This document shows, in pieces, positions 43,623-53,802 of a stretch of DNA of 64,000 nucleotides. The stretch spans positions 310,001 to 374,000 of the forward strand of contig OY759981.1 in the NCBI GenBank assembly GCA_963662895.1, read 5' to 3'. The notes beneath the pieces are model-generated. The model did not search any database. It was given only the letters and a program-made list of their open reading frames with translations, and was not told the DNA's origin. Within the stretch, counting starts at the first letter, position 1; every line of letters starts with the position of its first letter. Source of the DNA: GWE2-42-39 sp963662895 (GTDB lineage: Bacteria; Bacteroidota; Bacteroidia; Bacteroidales; Prolixibacteraceae). Position numbers and translations under genes: made by a program.

Positions 43623-45893
43623 TTATTTCTTGTTAGAGAGGGAAAACGGAGCTGCCTCGTTATTCGCTCCCCATGATTTGTTGGCTTTATCTCCCATTTC
43701 GAGAACAAGAGTGCCGCCATTTAGAATGGTATGATGCGAGAACCAGGGGTGGTTCAAGGGTTTCCCATTCAGTTGCGCCGACTGTATGTACTTATTGTCG
43801 CGGGAACAGTTGTTGGCTTTTATGGTGAAGGTCTTCCCATTTTCAAGCTTAATGTTCACTTCAGAAAATACAGGGCTGCCAATATTATAGGTTGGATTAC
43901 CCGGAGTTACGGGGTAGAATCCCATGGATGAGAAAACCACAAAGGCCGACATACCACCTCCGTCTTCATCGCCGGGAATACCCATCAGGTCGTTGCGGTA
44001 CCACTGGTCGAGCAATGTACGTATTCTTTTTTGTGTTTTCCATGGTTTACCTGCGTAGTTGTACAGGTAAGGGATATGAAACGACGGCTCATTGCCCATG
44101 GAGAATTGACCTACATTACCGGTCTGGTCGGGTAACTGGGTTACAAAGTCCCATTTTACTTTTCCCAGTCCTTCTACGAAAAGCTGATCAAGGTCTTTGC
44201 AAAAGATTTCATCCCCTCCATACAAGTCAATCAGGTCTTTCACGTTATGCTTTACATCCCAGCGGAAAGTCCATCCGTTGTTTTCATCGTAATAGTCGCG
44301 GGCACCCATTCCACCGGCAAACTTATAGTCGAAAGGCTGAATAAACTCGCCATTACTGTTTTTAGGATGGAAGAACCGGGTTTTAGGATTGAATAAGTTG
44401 CGGTAGTTGAATGACCGTTTCAGGAAATAGTTGTAATCATCGGTCTTACCAAGCCTTTGGGCAAGAACAGACATACAATAGTCGTCGAAGCTGGCACCCA
44501 GTGTAACGGCAACGGCTTGTCTTCTTTCCCCACCATTAATACCGTCCATTGTTTCTTTCTCTCCGGGATTGAGAGCCGGGAAAAAGCCATGTTCAAGGAA
44601 GAATTGATCATATTCACCAGCAGGGCGGCGGGTCCATGGTGCATGGGTTTCTTCCATTATCGAACGTCGGCAGGCCTGATAAGCCGCTTCAGTATCAAAA
44701 GGAATACCTTTATTCAGGGCATCGGCAAATAAAGCGACCCCGTGGTTTCCATTCATCCGGTGACTGTCGTGTGTTACTTCGGGGAAGGTAGGCATCCATC
44801 CCTCTTTGCTTTGTTGCGCCATGCGTATGTACGAGTCGATCATATTCTTTTCCATGGCCGGCTCAATAATGGTACGTAGCGGATGGGCAGCCAGGTAAGT
44901 ATCCCAAACCCAGTCGTCAACATAAAATGGTTCACCATTGTCTTCGTGCACCTGTTTGTCCGATCCACTCCAGTACTTACCATCTTCCGAAATGTTGATC
45001 ATGCGTTCGTAGGTACGGTACAAAGCCGTATAAAAAACGGTTTTCTGATCTTCGCTACCTCCTTTTACCTGTATGCGGCCTAACTTCTCATTCCATATTT
45101 CCCGGCCTTTGTTGGCTAGTTGCTGCAAGTTATAAGCATCAATCTCCCGGTGCAGGTTTTTCTTTGCCTGTTCAGCACTGATGAACGAAACTCCGTAGCG
45201 AACCCTGATGGTACGTTTCCCTTTGCCAAAGTTGAGCACAATATTGCTTTTACCTTCTACAGTATTTCCCGAATAGACGGGTTGGTTATTGTCCAGGTAA
45301 GCTACTTTCTCCGGTAAGGTCTCTGTTTCGAGGTACCAGTAGGCTTTGGTTTGTTGCCCCATGTCCTGATAGCCGGATAGCGCCTGGTCTTTATACGTAA
45401 GAAGTCCTTTTCCGGAGTGCAGCACCAGGAAGGCTTCCCCTTCGCCATTGTATTCAAATTCGTAGATTGCCGACTGATGTGAAGGGGCAAAATGAACCTG
45501 AATGTTGGCCTGATCGAGGAATACAGAATACTGATAAGGCTGAACATGCTCGTTGTCGAAGCTATACCGGATAATTGGCCTCAGCCTGGCACTCTCGCCC
45601 TGGAAAGGACTAATGCGAAAGACCGAACCTCCACGGTGAGTAGGGGTAAGCACCTCGAGCCCGTGCAGGTAACTCTCGGTATAATTACCACGTTCAGGTC
45701 TTATTCTTAACATGCTGTTGGGCAGGTGAATCATTGGAAACGTGGGAACCAGCATATGGCTGATATTGCCAATGTAAGGATTCACATAGTCAACAGGCTG
45801 CTTTTTGTTATCAGCTTTTAAACTTACGGAAGCACCCATAAATAACAAAATGAGGATGCTTGAGAGAAGTGGTTTTCTTAGAAATGATCGCAT
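43623..45893 (-). CDS. GH92 family alpha-1,2-mannosidase
   Basis: Secreted Ca2+-dependent exo-mannosidase of 756 residues; signal peptide to about residue 27. The N-terminal beta-sandwich starts VDYVNPYIGNISHMLVPTFP. The (alpha/alpha)6 domain contains FYVDDWVWDTYLAAHPL, EGWMPTFPEVTHDSHRMNGN (with the Asp/His region), FSMGNEPSFHIPYLYNYAG (GNEP, substrate site) and GIPGDEDGGGMSAFVVFSSM. GH92 enzymes remove mannose from N-glycans or yeast mannan by inversion. Together with the second GH92 gene it is the enzymatic part of the SusC/D locus. Confidence 0.93.
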   Translation of the reverse strand: MRSFLRKPLLSSILILLFMGASVSLKADNKKQPVDYVNPYIGNISHMLVPTFPMIHLPNSMLRIRPERGNYTESYLHGLEVLTPTHRGGSVFRISPFQGESARLRPIIRYSFDNEHVQPYQYSVFLDQANIQVHFAPSHQSAIYEFEYNGEGEAFLVLHSGKGLLTYKDQALSGYQDMGQQTKAYWYLETETLPEKVAYLDNNQPVYSGNTVEGKSNIVLNFGKGKRTIRVRYGVSFISAEQAKKNLHREIDAYNLQQLANKGREIWNEKLGRIQVKGGSEDQKTVFYTALYRTYERMINISEDGKYWSGSDKQVHEDNGEPFYVDDWVWDTYLAAHPLRTIIEPAMEKNMIDSYIRMAQQSKEGWMPTFPEVTHDSHRMNGNHGVALFADALNKGIPFDTEAAYQACRRSIMEETHAPWTRRPAGEYDQFFLEHGFFPALNPGEKETMDGINGGERRQAVAVTLGASFDDYCMSVLAQRLGKTDDYNYFLKRSFNYRNLFNPKTRFFHPKNSNGEFIQPFDYKFAGGMGARDYYDENNGWTFRWDVKHNVKDLIDLYGGDEIFCKDLDQLFVEGLGKVKWDFVTQLPDQTGNVGQFSMGNEPSFHIPYLYNYAGKPWKTQKRIRTLLDQWYRNDLMGIPGDEDGGGMSAFVVFSSMGFYPVTPGNPTYNIGSPVFSEVNIKLENGKTFTIKANNCSRDNKYIQSAQLNGKPLNHPWFSHHTILNGGTLVLEMGDKANKSWGANNEAAPFSLSNKK

Positions 45894-46148
45894 AGGTCTA
45901 ACGTTTTATAGAGCCCTTTCCCCGGGAGATCGGTTGCCGGTCATGCCTGCGCGTGTCTCGGTTCGTATTTCTGCCATGGGCTGTTTCATCTGTAATAATT
46001 TAATCGTTCAATCGTAAGATAATAACGATGATCTCAACTTCCCGTGTTTTCCCGGGAAACGGGCTCATGGTTATTTCAGTTGGTTTTTAGTCTGCATAAA
46101 CGTACAAAAAAATACTTATTTATTGATAGATATATACTTATTTTTCGG

Positions 46149-48260
46149 TTATCGCCATTGGGTCTTTTCGCTGTCAGAGGTCTTGAATTCAAGCAGGGCA
46201 CCCTTTTGTAATTCCTTCCAGTCAATCCATCTTTTTGAATACTGTTTGCCGTTAAGCATGACGGATTGAATGTAGTGTTTTTGCATGGAACCACCAATGA
46301 TCGTTAGTACCCCTTTGGGCAGGCTAAAGGTTATTTCATCGAACTGAGGGCAGCTTAACGAAAAACCTCCGACCCCCGGGATCATCGGGTAAATACCGGC
46401 AGATGCAAATACATACCAGGCTCCCATTGTTCCCAGATCGTCATTGCCCGGCAGACCAGAGGGGCTGCTGTTGTACATCTCGTTGAAGATGCGGTGAATA
46501 ACTTCTGATGTCTTATTGGGGGAGTTGGTCCAGTTATAAATCCATGGAACCTGGAAGTCCGGTTCATTTCCTGCGGCAAACCAATCGTCGTCATAGGCAG
46601 CATCAAGCTTTACAAATAACTCGTCAAGTCTTTGTTCTGCCACCTCTTTACCCCCGATGGTATCAATTAGCGATTCGAGGTTATGGGGAACCATCCAGAA
46701 ATAGTTTTTGTAAGTGCCTTCCCGCCAGTCGTGGGTGATATCTTTCCATCTGCCATCATCATGACGGGAGCATAACCAGTTTAAGCGTGGGTTATACAGG
46801 TTCTTCCAGTTTTGAGAACGTTCGGTGAAGAAAGAGGCGTCTTCTGTGTTGCTGAGAGCCTGTTGGGCAAACTGTCCAATCGCAAAATCCGTTGAGGCAT
46901 ATTCGAGTAATATGGAAGCAGGAGCCAGTCCTTTTGCCATGTAAGAGCTAAGAAAAGGACGGATCTCCCGGTCTTGTGAGCGTAAATACGGAATCGTCGC
47001 TCCGCTTTTCATGTATTTGTAAGCCTCGTTAATATCAAAATCAGTTGCGCCAAAAGCATATGAATTGGCAATCAGTATTGGAGTCGGGTCTCCCTGCATG
47101 ATCCCTGTTTCAATGTTAGCCAGAATCCATCGTCCGTACCCTCCGCTTTGTGAGGCAAAATCCACCAGAGACTGCATCATGTCGCTGGCTTCAGCCGGGT
47201 AAAGCATGGCGACCAGTTGTACCTGAGTGCGGTAGGTGTCCCACGAACTGAAAGCACTATAGGCATCATGCCCTTCTTTTACCTGATGCACCTGGTAGTC
47301 GGCTCCTATGTACTGTCCATTGTAATCACTAACAATATTGGGATGAATGATAGAGTGATAGAGATGGGTATAGAATTGTTTCTTACGGTCGTTATTGTTT
47401 GTCTTTACGGCAATCTTGCCCAGGTTATTATTCCATACCTTTTTTGTTGCCTGCAGGTAGTCGTCGAAGTTATCGTGTGTTTGGCTTTGCTGTAGGTTTT
47501 CTTTAGCATTCTCAATCGAGACAAATGAGATAGCGATGCGATAAGTAACCTGCTCGTTTGCCTGGGTGTTGAAGGTGAAAAAAGCACCTGAATTTTTCCC
47601 GTAAGCCAGTTGTGCCTTCTGAAGAAGGTTGCCTTTCATCCATGTGCCGGTAGTCATTGCCGGACGATCAAATTCAGCGGCAAAATAAATAGTGTAAGGA
47701 GTGGCAGCTCCACAGAAGTCGCCTCCAATGCTGAACCCTTCGCAGGTTGATGACGATGTGATTTCAACGCGGGCATTATTTACGAAGGTGGCACTTATTC
47801 CGGAACCAACGAGTACCGTTCCCTGAGAGGAGGGAAAGGTGAAGCGGGCAATTCCGGAGCGTTTGTTGACTGTTAGCTCTGCCTGTGTCTGGTCGGGCAT
47901 TGTTACCGAGAGATAACCGGCATGGCAGGCGTTTACTTTTTGATAACGGGGAAAATCATTCATATCATTGGGCGACTGTTCCGGTTTCCCCGACAGAGGA
48001 AGTACCGGGAAATTTCCCATGTTGGCGCAGCCGGCACCACTCAACTGAGTGATGGCAAAGCCCCGTTGAGGTGTGAAGAACCCGGGAGAGAACTGAATCA
48101 TGCCAAAAGGATAGGTGGCTCCTATATACGAGTAACCACAGCCCAGTCCGTTCCCTTCACTTCCGATTCTGGGATCGACCAGTTTGTCATATTCCTGAGC
48201 TATAGCGGAAGTTTTAATTAACAGTAGCGCAGTAAAAATGTAAAGAAATGTTTTGCTCAT
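46149..48260 (-). CDS. GH92 family glycosidase (second paralogue)
   Basis: Secreted exo-acting alpha-mannosidase of 703 residues from the ATG at 48260 (MSKTFLYIFTALLLIKTSAI, cleavage near AIAQ); the upstream ATG at 48296 would spoil the signal. Motifs: YDKLVDPRIGSEGNGLGCGY, SAFSSWDTYRTQVQLVAMLY, FAAGNEPDFQVPWIYNWTN (GNEP) and GLPGNDDLGTMGAWYVFASA. Compared with its neighbour it has PGNDD instead of PGDED, so its linkage preference may differ. It lies 256 bases upstream of the first GH92 gene, same strand. Confidence 0.92.
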   Translation of the reverse strand: MSKTFLYIFTALLLIKTSAIAQEYDKLVDPRIGSEGNGLGCGYSYIGATYPFGMIQFSPGFFTPQRGFAITQLSGAGCANMGNFPVLPLSGKPEQSPNDMNDFPRYQKVNACHAGYLSVTMPDQTQAELTVNKRSGIARFTFPSSQGTVLVGSGISATFVNNARVEITSSSTCEGFSIGGDFCGAATPYTIYFAAEFDRPAMTTGTWMKGNLLQKAQLAYGKNSGAFFTFNTQANEQVTYRIAISFVSIENAKENLQQSQTHDNFDDYLQATKKVWNNNLGKIAVKTNNNDRKKQFYTHLYHSIIHPNIVSDYNGQYIGADYQVHQVKEGHDAYSAFSSWDTYRTQVQLVAMLYPAEASDMMQSLVDFASQSGGYGRWILANIETGIMQGDPTPILIANSYAFGATDFDINEAYKYMKSGATIPYLRSQDREIRPFLSSYMAKGLAPASILLEYASTDFAIGQFAQQALSNTEDASFFTERSQNWKNLYNPRLNWLCSRHDDGRWKDITHDWREGTYKNYFWMVPHNLESLIDTIGGKEVAEQRLDELFVKLDAAYDDDWFAAGNEPDFQVPWIYNWTNSPNKTSEVIHRIFNEMYNSSPSGLPGNDDLGTMGAWYVFASAGIYPMIPGVGGFSLSCPQFDEITFSLPKGVLTIIGGSMQKHYIQSVMLNGKQYSKRWIDWKELQKGALLEFKTSDSEKTQWR

Positions 48261-48436
48261 AACAAAAATGTATGGTGTTTTTATGTACCAGAGCAAGCCC
48301 CAAGGCTTGTTCGTGGTGATTGATTAATTATTAAAGATTTGTAACTCAAAAAATATAGTAAAAGTAATCCTGTCCAAAGTTGTTTCCTGCAATAAGGATA
48401 TTTCTTTAATCTCATTGATGATTTCTAATGATTTAA

Positions 48437-50317
48437 TCACTTCAGAAACCATTGTTGCATTCCATTTTCTATGATGAATGGCATTTTGTATATCCTGTTT
48501 TTCGTCACGTTTTTGAGGAAAAACAAAGCTCTAGCGGGAACTTTGTATTGCAATACATCGCTGTTAGCCTTTTGCGCTCCCAAAGAATGCCATTCGCTCC
48601 CTTCCCAGTAAAATAACTCATAAACATGTCCTTCATAAATACTATTCCCATCTGTACGCGGCAAATATCTGATTTTTGCAATTCTGCGAGGTTCCCCCAA
48701 ATCCAACCCTACCCATGATTTCTCCGATGCTGCTTCAAAAAATGTGTCTGTATCACCGTCAAAAACCTTGTCGTTGGTCCTTGCGGTATTAACTCCGGGT
48801 GTTCCTATTACAGTCCCCTGTAGTTTTTCGTTGTTTTCATTATAAAATTCCAGTATGGAGACATGACAACGTTTCCCAATGGTAGTAATATATCGGACAT
48901 ACCGATATGAAGATTTAAGTTTTATCGGTACAGTATGGAAACCCAGACCGGGTGTTTCTATAGTATATACCGTTTTTGCATCCGAAAAGTCGCTACGGTT
49001 GGCAACCTCAAATTTAGCACCTCTCATTTGGTGCAACCATTCGCTATTTATGGGAGCAATACTTTTAAATGAATATGTATTTGATGAATAGGGCTTAAAA
49101 AAACTGGCTGTATTGGATTGGAGTTTGAACGGATATCCTGCTGGGGTTTGAATACCGTTGTGATAATAAATCGGCAGATAAAGCCCGCTTTTTACTGAAT
49201 TGAATTTAAGGTTATAGTCGGTGGCAGTACCCCAGGCAACTGGTTGCCATTCCATTCCGTTAAGAATAGCCAGAAAAATATGTCCTTTGGGTTTTAAATG
49301 ATCTTTTGGTATAGGAATCCATATATCGATACAATATTCCGTTTCAGAAGTTACATCTGAGATGTAGTTGATATTATGTAACAATGGCGGAATATCGGCT
49401 GCGTCTAATCTTACATTTTGTTGGTTACCATAAAATCGCCGATATGCCTTGGCTTTCATTAAAGTTGTTCCTTGGTGCGGTTTCCCGGGATTCGACTGGC
49501 ATCCCATAAAAGATATATGATTGTTACTGTGGTTGTCCCATACACTATTCCACGAGTGACCGTACGGAAGTCCGATCCACTTGTTCGTAAAATCCAGGGT
49601 GACAGGAATACCCAGTCCGCGCATAGCAAAAACGGACAGTGCCGCCATTGCATCGCAAGTGCCCCGCGTGGTAGCCATTAACTGGGAATAACTCATGTTA
49701 GGGAAGTCCTTATCCATTCGGAAACGGGGTAAGCGATCGTTCACTTGGCTACAAGCCTCAACGGTAGTGATGGCTGTGTCATTTTTGAATGACTGGTAAA
49801 GGTCTGCAAAACTTGCGAGTACCTTTTCCCGCCAGTTTTCGAGCGGCTCGGTAGCCACTCGGTAAGGTAAGATTTCCTCGCGGAAAACATCATATGGGAT
49901 GGTCTTCCCCCATGGCTGTTCTTGCCATACTTTAAAAGCTAGGTCAATATTATTGATCAGGTATTCGGCAGTAATATACGTGACATCGTCTTTTCTTACC
50001 GGTTCGCCCAACCTGTAGGTATCCAGCACCAATTGCTTATCCGATGAACTTGTCCATCGTAGACTCACGGTAGCCACGTCGTTCCACGGCGCATCGTAAT
50101 ATGCCGAATATTTACCCGGCATGTTCACAATGAGGAATTCCGCAGCGCGAAGTTTCAGGCTGTCACCGGGGTTACGGGCATAGTGCTTCAATACCTTTTC
50201 CAGTTCTCCTCTATTGTCACCCGCGAACTGAAGGACTTCTTCTATTTCCGGGGAAAAATGCAGGGAACAGGCGATAGAAAAAACAAAGACCAACAACAGA
50301 CAATGTGTCCTCATCAT
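48437..50317 (-). CDS. Transglutaminase-like lipoprotein with discoidin-like domain
   Basis: From the ATG at 50317 the 626-residue protein begins with a lipoprotein signal (lipobox FSIAC); the frame is open to 50464 but the extra residues are unlikely. The middle holds a transglutaminase-like core with Cys in TTRGTCDAMAALSVFAMRGL, His in LPYGHSWNSVWDN and a following Asp. The C-terminal 200 residues look like an F5/8 type C carbohydrate-binding fold (TFFEAASEKSWVGLDLGEPR, IAKIRYLPRTDGN). Such proteins are frequent in mannan and host-glycan loci; the role may be proteolysis or binding of glycoprotein. Same strand as susC. Confidence 0.8.
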   Translation of the reverse strand: MMRTHCLLLVFVFSIACSLHFSPEIEEVLQFAGDNRGELEKVLKHYARNPGDSLKLRAAEFLIVNMPGKYSAYYDAPWNDVATVSLRWTSSSDKQLVLDTYRLGEPVRKDDVTYITAEYLINNIDLAFKVWQEQPWGKTIPYDVFREEILPYRVATEPLENWREKVLASFADLYQSFKNDTAITTVEACSQVNDRLPRFRMDKDFPNMSYSQLMATTRGTCDAMAALSVFAMRGLGIPVTLDFTNKWIGLPYGHSWNSVWDNHSNNHISFMGCQSNPGKPHQGTTLMKAKAYRRFYGNQQNVRLDAADIPPLLHNINYISDVTSETEYCIDIWIPIPKDHLKPKGHIFLAILNGMEWQPVAWGTATDYNLKFNSVKSGLYLPIYYHNGIQTPAGYPFKLQSNTASFFKPYSSNTYSFKSIAPINSEWLHQMRGAKFEVANRSDFSDAKTVYTIETPGLGFHTVPIKLKSSYRYVRYITTIGKRCHVSILEFYNENNEKLQGTVIGTPGVNTARTNDKVFDGDTDTFFEAASEKSWVGLDLGEPRRIAKIRYLPRTDGNSIYEGHVYELFYWEGSEWHSLGAQKANSDVLQYKVPARALFFLKNVTKNRIYKMPFIIENGMQQWFLK

Positions 50318-50450
50318 TTTTACTTGTCTCGGCACTTTTTTCAAAAATAATACGGTCTTAACAAGAGCAATTAAATACATGACAAAAATTTTAACATATT
50401 CATGAACGTTTTGATAATTCGTGGAAAAAAGACAGCGACGAGGTTGCAAC

Positions 50451-50765
50451 TTAATGACTTTCATTATGTTTCAAATCAAAGTATTTCTTGCATTCAGTCA
50501 ATATCCCCACACTTCTGTCAAATTTACCTGCCACGTTCAGTTCCGCCCCATAATTATATAAGAACAAGGGGTTCCGTTTTAATGAAGTAAAATATAGCCG
50601 TTCGTATTTCGGCATCATTTCACCGAATGATTTCATCGCAATTACCTTCCATTCCATTTTTGCTCGTAAATGTTGATAAAGCCAGGCTTGAATGAACAGG
50701 CAGTAAGCACGTTGGTACTTATAGCTGCTGAAACGGCATAATACTTGATGAATCTCATAATCGCT
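50451..50765 (-). pseudogene. Remnant of a second O-antigen ligase/TPR gene
   Basis: The stretch KRNPLFLYNYGAELNVAGKF and following TECKKYF is nearly the same as KRNPFFLYNYGAELNIAGRH and NECKKLF in the ligase gene at 51245-53014, and the likeness extends upstream of the first ATG (50657) to about 50765 in the same frame. There is no start codon, no membrane domain and an early stop after NESH. It is therefore a fragment left from duplication or from deletion of a tandem copy. Confidence 0.7.
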
Positions 50766-50871
50766 CTAATAATTCGATTTTCAATTTTATCTTTTTATAT
50801 CCACAACCTGAACAGATATTCAAATTACTGAAACCCCCACTCTGACCAACGCATGCTTTATGTCGCAAGAG

Positions 50872-50902
50872 TTTAGCACAGCCTTGGCAAGACTGTGCTA
50901 AA
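50872..50902. terminator. Long hairpin downstream of the small membrane protein gene
   Basis: TTTAGCACAG (50872-50881) pairs with CTGTGCTAAA (50893-50902) and the inner CTTGGCAAG adds three more pairs. It lies 41 bases after the stop of the minus-strand gene at 50943. No long T run follows, so it may be an mRNA 3' end structure. Confidence 0.5.
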
Positions 50903-50942
50903 TTAAAATATTCACTTATTGCATAAGTTGACGGTCATTTAA

Positions 50943-51248
50943 TTAAAAAGCCAATAAATCACGCAATGCAATAAAAATAAACATGCAACAAATAAGTCCT
51001 GCAGCAAACATTGTTCTATAAACTGAGCTGTATTTGCCTCTACGCTGAAATTTCTGAGCTTCCTTTGTTAGCGTATATACAAACGAAAAGCCTAAACATA
51101 ACGATGTAGCGGCAGTTGCCCAATTTGGAATATCTACTTTGTTGAAATGTCTGATGTAGTTTAACGAAATGTCCATAACGGCAAAAACCACCAAGGGGAC
51201 ATAATGCCCATTTTTTTTAAAATAACATACTATTCTCATAACAGTCAC
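50943..51248 (-). CDS. Small membrane protein (101 aa)
   Basis: Three hydrophobic segments (about residues 16-30, 45-60 and 78-98) separated by basic loops. No family recognised. Its ATG overlaps the stop of the O-antigen ligase gene by 4 bases, so the two are translationally coupled and probably act together. It is the last gene of the ATPase/ligase/membrane protein run. Confidence 0.65.
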   Translation of the reverse strand: MTVMRIVCYFKKNGHYVPLVVFAVMDISLNYIRHFNKVDIPNWATAATSLCLGFSFVYTLTKEAQKFQRRGKYSSVYRTMFAAGLICCMFIFIALRDLLAF

Positions 51249-53014
51249 TTGTTACTTAAGCAATCTTGATAGTCTTCTTCTATTTCATTTAGCTTCACAT
51301 AGTGTCTTGCCATTATAACGGCGTAGCAAACACAAGCAGCCAAAGGAACTTTCCAAGGAAAAGGAATTATCTTTTTTATATTAAATAGACATGAGAGTTC
51401 TTCATGAATCTCGAAATTTCTACATGACATTTCATTTTCTTTTAGATAATCTTTCGCTTCAGATATGATTGAAGTCACAGTAAAAGATGGGATTTTCACT
51501 TTTTTATTTACAATCTCCCTAGCATACTTCACTGCCATTTCCCGTTGATTCGCTTCTCTGTATATTTTAAAGAGTTGGTAAACCGGGAGAAAACGACAGG
51601 GTATCATATCCGAAGTGTGCTGATATCGTTGAACAGCCTTGTCTATTTCTCCTTTTTTGTGGTAATTGTCAGCCAAAAGCATTTGTAAATCATAGTCGTT
51701 AAACAGCTTTTTACACTCATTCAAAATGACTGTGCTTTCCGCATGCCTCCCTGCAATATTTAGTTCCGCCCCGTAATTGTATAGAAAAAATGGATTTCGT
51801 TTTAGAAATGTGGAATACAGCTTCTTGTATTCCGGCAACATATCTTCTGTATTGCCTCTTAACGAACTTATTGCAATTGTTTTCCATTTTATTTCTCCAT
51901 TTATTTGCCTGAAAGTATGAACTACGAAAAAGGTACAAACAATGGCAATCACTCCTCTCATGAACATTGAAATTGGTGTATCTTTCATTTCGATTTTTTT
52001 AGATGGAAACAATGCTGAAAGGTAAAATGCAAGTAATACCCAGACTGCAATATATTGCAATGGATACGAAAAACAGGCAAATACCAGAAAAGATATTAGC
52101 CCGCTAAAAACAAGCTCCCTATCCATATTGCTTGATTTCATTACTTTCCATAAAATGAATAGAATAATTGAAATAATTGTAACTAACCCAATTATTCCGT
52201 ACTCAACGGCAACCTTTATAAATTCATTAAAGGGGTGCTTTACATTATCGGCAAGGAGTTCAAATTTTGAATTGGGGTTGTTTTTGAAATATTCAGCTTG
52301 ATAATCCATGTATTTAGCCTGAAAAGCCCCATAGCCATGTCCTAAAATGGGTTTATCCTTAATCATTTCGGATGATATTTTCCAGATAAGCAACCGACCA
52401 TTTGCCGAATCCATTTTCTGGTGATAAAGCATGAAAGAGCCAGCGATTAGAGTGGCTAAGGTCAAGATAGAAATTAATTTCCAACATCGAAACTGCTTAA
52501 CCCTGCCGATAATATTTGATTGAAACAGGAAGAAAACCCAAGATGAAATTAGAATTGATAACACACCAGTTCTAGATACTGATAGAAATACCGCAATCAC
52601 AATTACTGCAATAATTATTACTGCAAAATATCGTTCAATTTTATTTGACTTTGTCAGTAAGAACAACCCTATTGGAAAACCCATTGCCAAAACGGCCGCA
52701 AAACCTGCGGGGTTGTCAAAACTACCCGTGATTGCAAACTCTGAATGGTTTGAAGGAAACCAATCCATGAGTTGAAAGAGTCCGTAACATGCTTCTGCAA
52801 AACAAACAATATAAATACCCCATCGTGTTGTTTTGCTTTTGACTACACAAATATTTAAACTTTTCCGGCTTAAGGCAATAAATGCGGATGCAACCAATAG
52901 ACATATTGTTACAAAGTAAAATTTCGGAGTATTCTCCGCATTTACAAATTTCCCGGAAGTAAGAAACACGCTTCCGAGAAAGATAAGGGAAAGAAAGATA
53001 TTATTGTTCATCAA
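51245..53014 (-). CDS. O-antigen ligase-like (Wzy/WaaL) membrane protein with TPR tail
   Basis: A 589-residue polytopic membrane protein with about ten helices in residues 1-370. The Wzy_C/WaaL region shows GSFDNPAGFAAVLAMGFPIG, SVSRTGVLSILISSW and GHGYGAFQAKYMDYQAEYF with the loop HPFNEFIKVAVEYGIIG. The C-terminal 200 residues have TPR-like repeats (KRNPFFLYNYGAELNIAGRH, MLLADNYHKKGEIDKAVQRY) and a last membrane helix near the end. Family members join sugar chains to lipid or protein acceptors. No capsule cluster is nearby. It overlaps the ATPase gene and the small membrane gene by 4 bases each. Confidence 0.8.
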   Translation of the reverse strand: MMNNNIFLSLIFLGSVFLTSGKFVNAENTPKFYFVTICLLVASAFIALSRKSLNICVVKSKTTRWGIYIVCFAEACYGLFQLMDWFPSNHSEFAITGSFDNPAGFAAVLAMGFPIGLFLLTKSNKIERYFAVIIIAVIVIAVFLSVSRTGVLSILISSWVFFLFQSNIIGRVKQFRCWKLISILTLATLIAGSFMLYHQKMDSANGRLLIWKISSEMIKDKPILGHGYGAFQAKYMDYQAEYFKNNPNSKFELLADNVKHPFNEFIKVAVEYGIIGLVTIISIILFILWKVMKSSNMDRELVFSGLISFLVFACFSYPLQYIAVWVLLAFYLSALFPSKKIEMKDTPISMFMRGVIAIVCTFFVVHTFRQINGEIKWKTIAISSLRGNTEDMLPEYKKLYSTFLKRNPFFLYNYGAELNIAGRHAESTVILNECKKLFNDYDLQMLLADNYHKKGEIDKAVQRYQHTSDMIPCRFLPVYQLFKIYREANQREMAVKYAREIVNKKVKIPSFTVTSIISEAKDYLKENEMSCRNFEIHEELSCLFNIKKIIPFPWKVPLAACVCYAVIMARHYVKLNEIEEDYQDCLSNK

Positions 53015-53745
53015 ATGTTATTTATTGGGTCTATTAATTCGTCAATCATTCTTTTATAGTTATTTATAAAGTATTTTGTCAATCTATATTGCTCCGTGTC
53101 TTCATAATTAATAAGTTCTAAGCCATTGTGTGAAATGTGGTAAATATCAGCATCAGGATATGCCATTAATATGGGGGAGTGGGTTGCAATTATGAACTGT
53201 GACTTTTCCCCAACTAACTCATTAATTGCAATTAGCAGATTAAATTGGCTGTTAATTGATAGGGCAGATTCGGGCTCGTCGAATATATAGAGCCCATTAC
53301 CTGAAAGTCGATTATTTACGAGTGCAAGAAAACTTTCTCCATGGGAACGCTCATGAAGAGAACCTCCATAGTTTCTTTCTATTTGACCTTTATCTAATAT
53401 GTTATCAATTTCACTGGCTACATTATAAAAACTCTCAGCTCTAAGAAAGTAACCATCCGCATTACGGTAGGGGGATCTTGTCAGTTTTATATCGTGGTAC
53501 AGTTCAGAATGAGAATCCTGTGTCTTAAAGTTGAAATTCCGGCTTCCTCCTTCGGGATTAAATCCGGCATTAATAGCCAGGGCTTCCACCAAAGTCGATT
53601 TTCCTGAACCATTTTCGCCAATAATGAATGTTACACTTTTACGAAACTCAAGTTCTTCCAAATTGAATATAGAAGGTATGTTGTACGGATAAACAATCCG
53701 TTCTTCTTTTAATCTGGTATTTTTAATTCGTTTTATATAAATCAT
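53011..53745 (-). CDS. AAA/ABC-type ATPase (AAA_21-like)
   Basis: A soluble ATPase of about 244 residues (ATG at 53745; others in frame at 53751 and 53778). Walker A is GENGSGKSTLVEALA, the ABC-like signature SHGESFLALV, Walker B LYIFDEPESAL, and the H-loop in IIATHSPILM. It resembles stand-alone AAA_21 ATPases rather than transporter subunits; no permease is adjacent unless the ligase-like protein serves. It overlaps the ligase gene by 4 bases. Such ATPases also occur in defence systems (for example with a nuclease), but no nuclease is seen here. Confidence 0.85.
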   Translation of the reverse strand: MIYIKRIKNTRLKEERIVYPYNIPSIFNLEELEFRKSVTFIIGENGSGKSTLVEALAINAGFNPEGGSRNFNFKTQDSHSELYHDIKLTRSPYRNADGYFLRAESFYNVASEIDNILDKGQIERNYGGSLHERSHGESFLALVNNRLSGNGLYIFDEPESALSINSQFNLLIAINELVGEKSQFIIATHSPILMAYPDADIYHISHNGLELINYEDTEQYRLTKYFINNYKRMIDELIDPINNI

Positions 53746-53802
53746 TATCATGGTTGTATTAAGTTGCCATTCTTGCAAATTAAGAAGGGCAACATAGATG
53801 AA

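Noticed and set aside
50640..50770. Short minus-strand lipoprotein ORF (MRFIKYYAVSAAISTNVLTAC)
   Set aside because: It overlaps the ligase remnant in another frame, whose homology explains the sequence better.
53011..53745. Defence-system ATPase (Gabija/OLD-like)
   Set aside because: No TOPRIM or nuclease domain and no helicase partner; it overlaps a ligase-like membrane gene instead.
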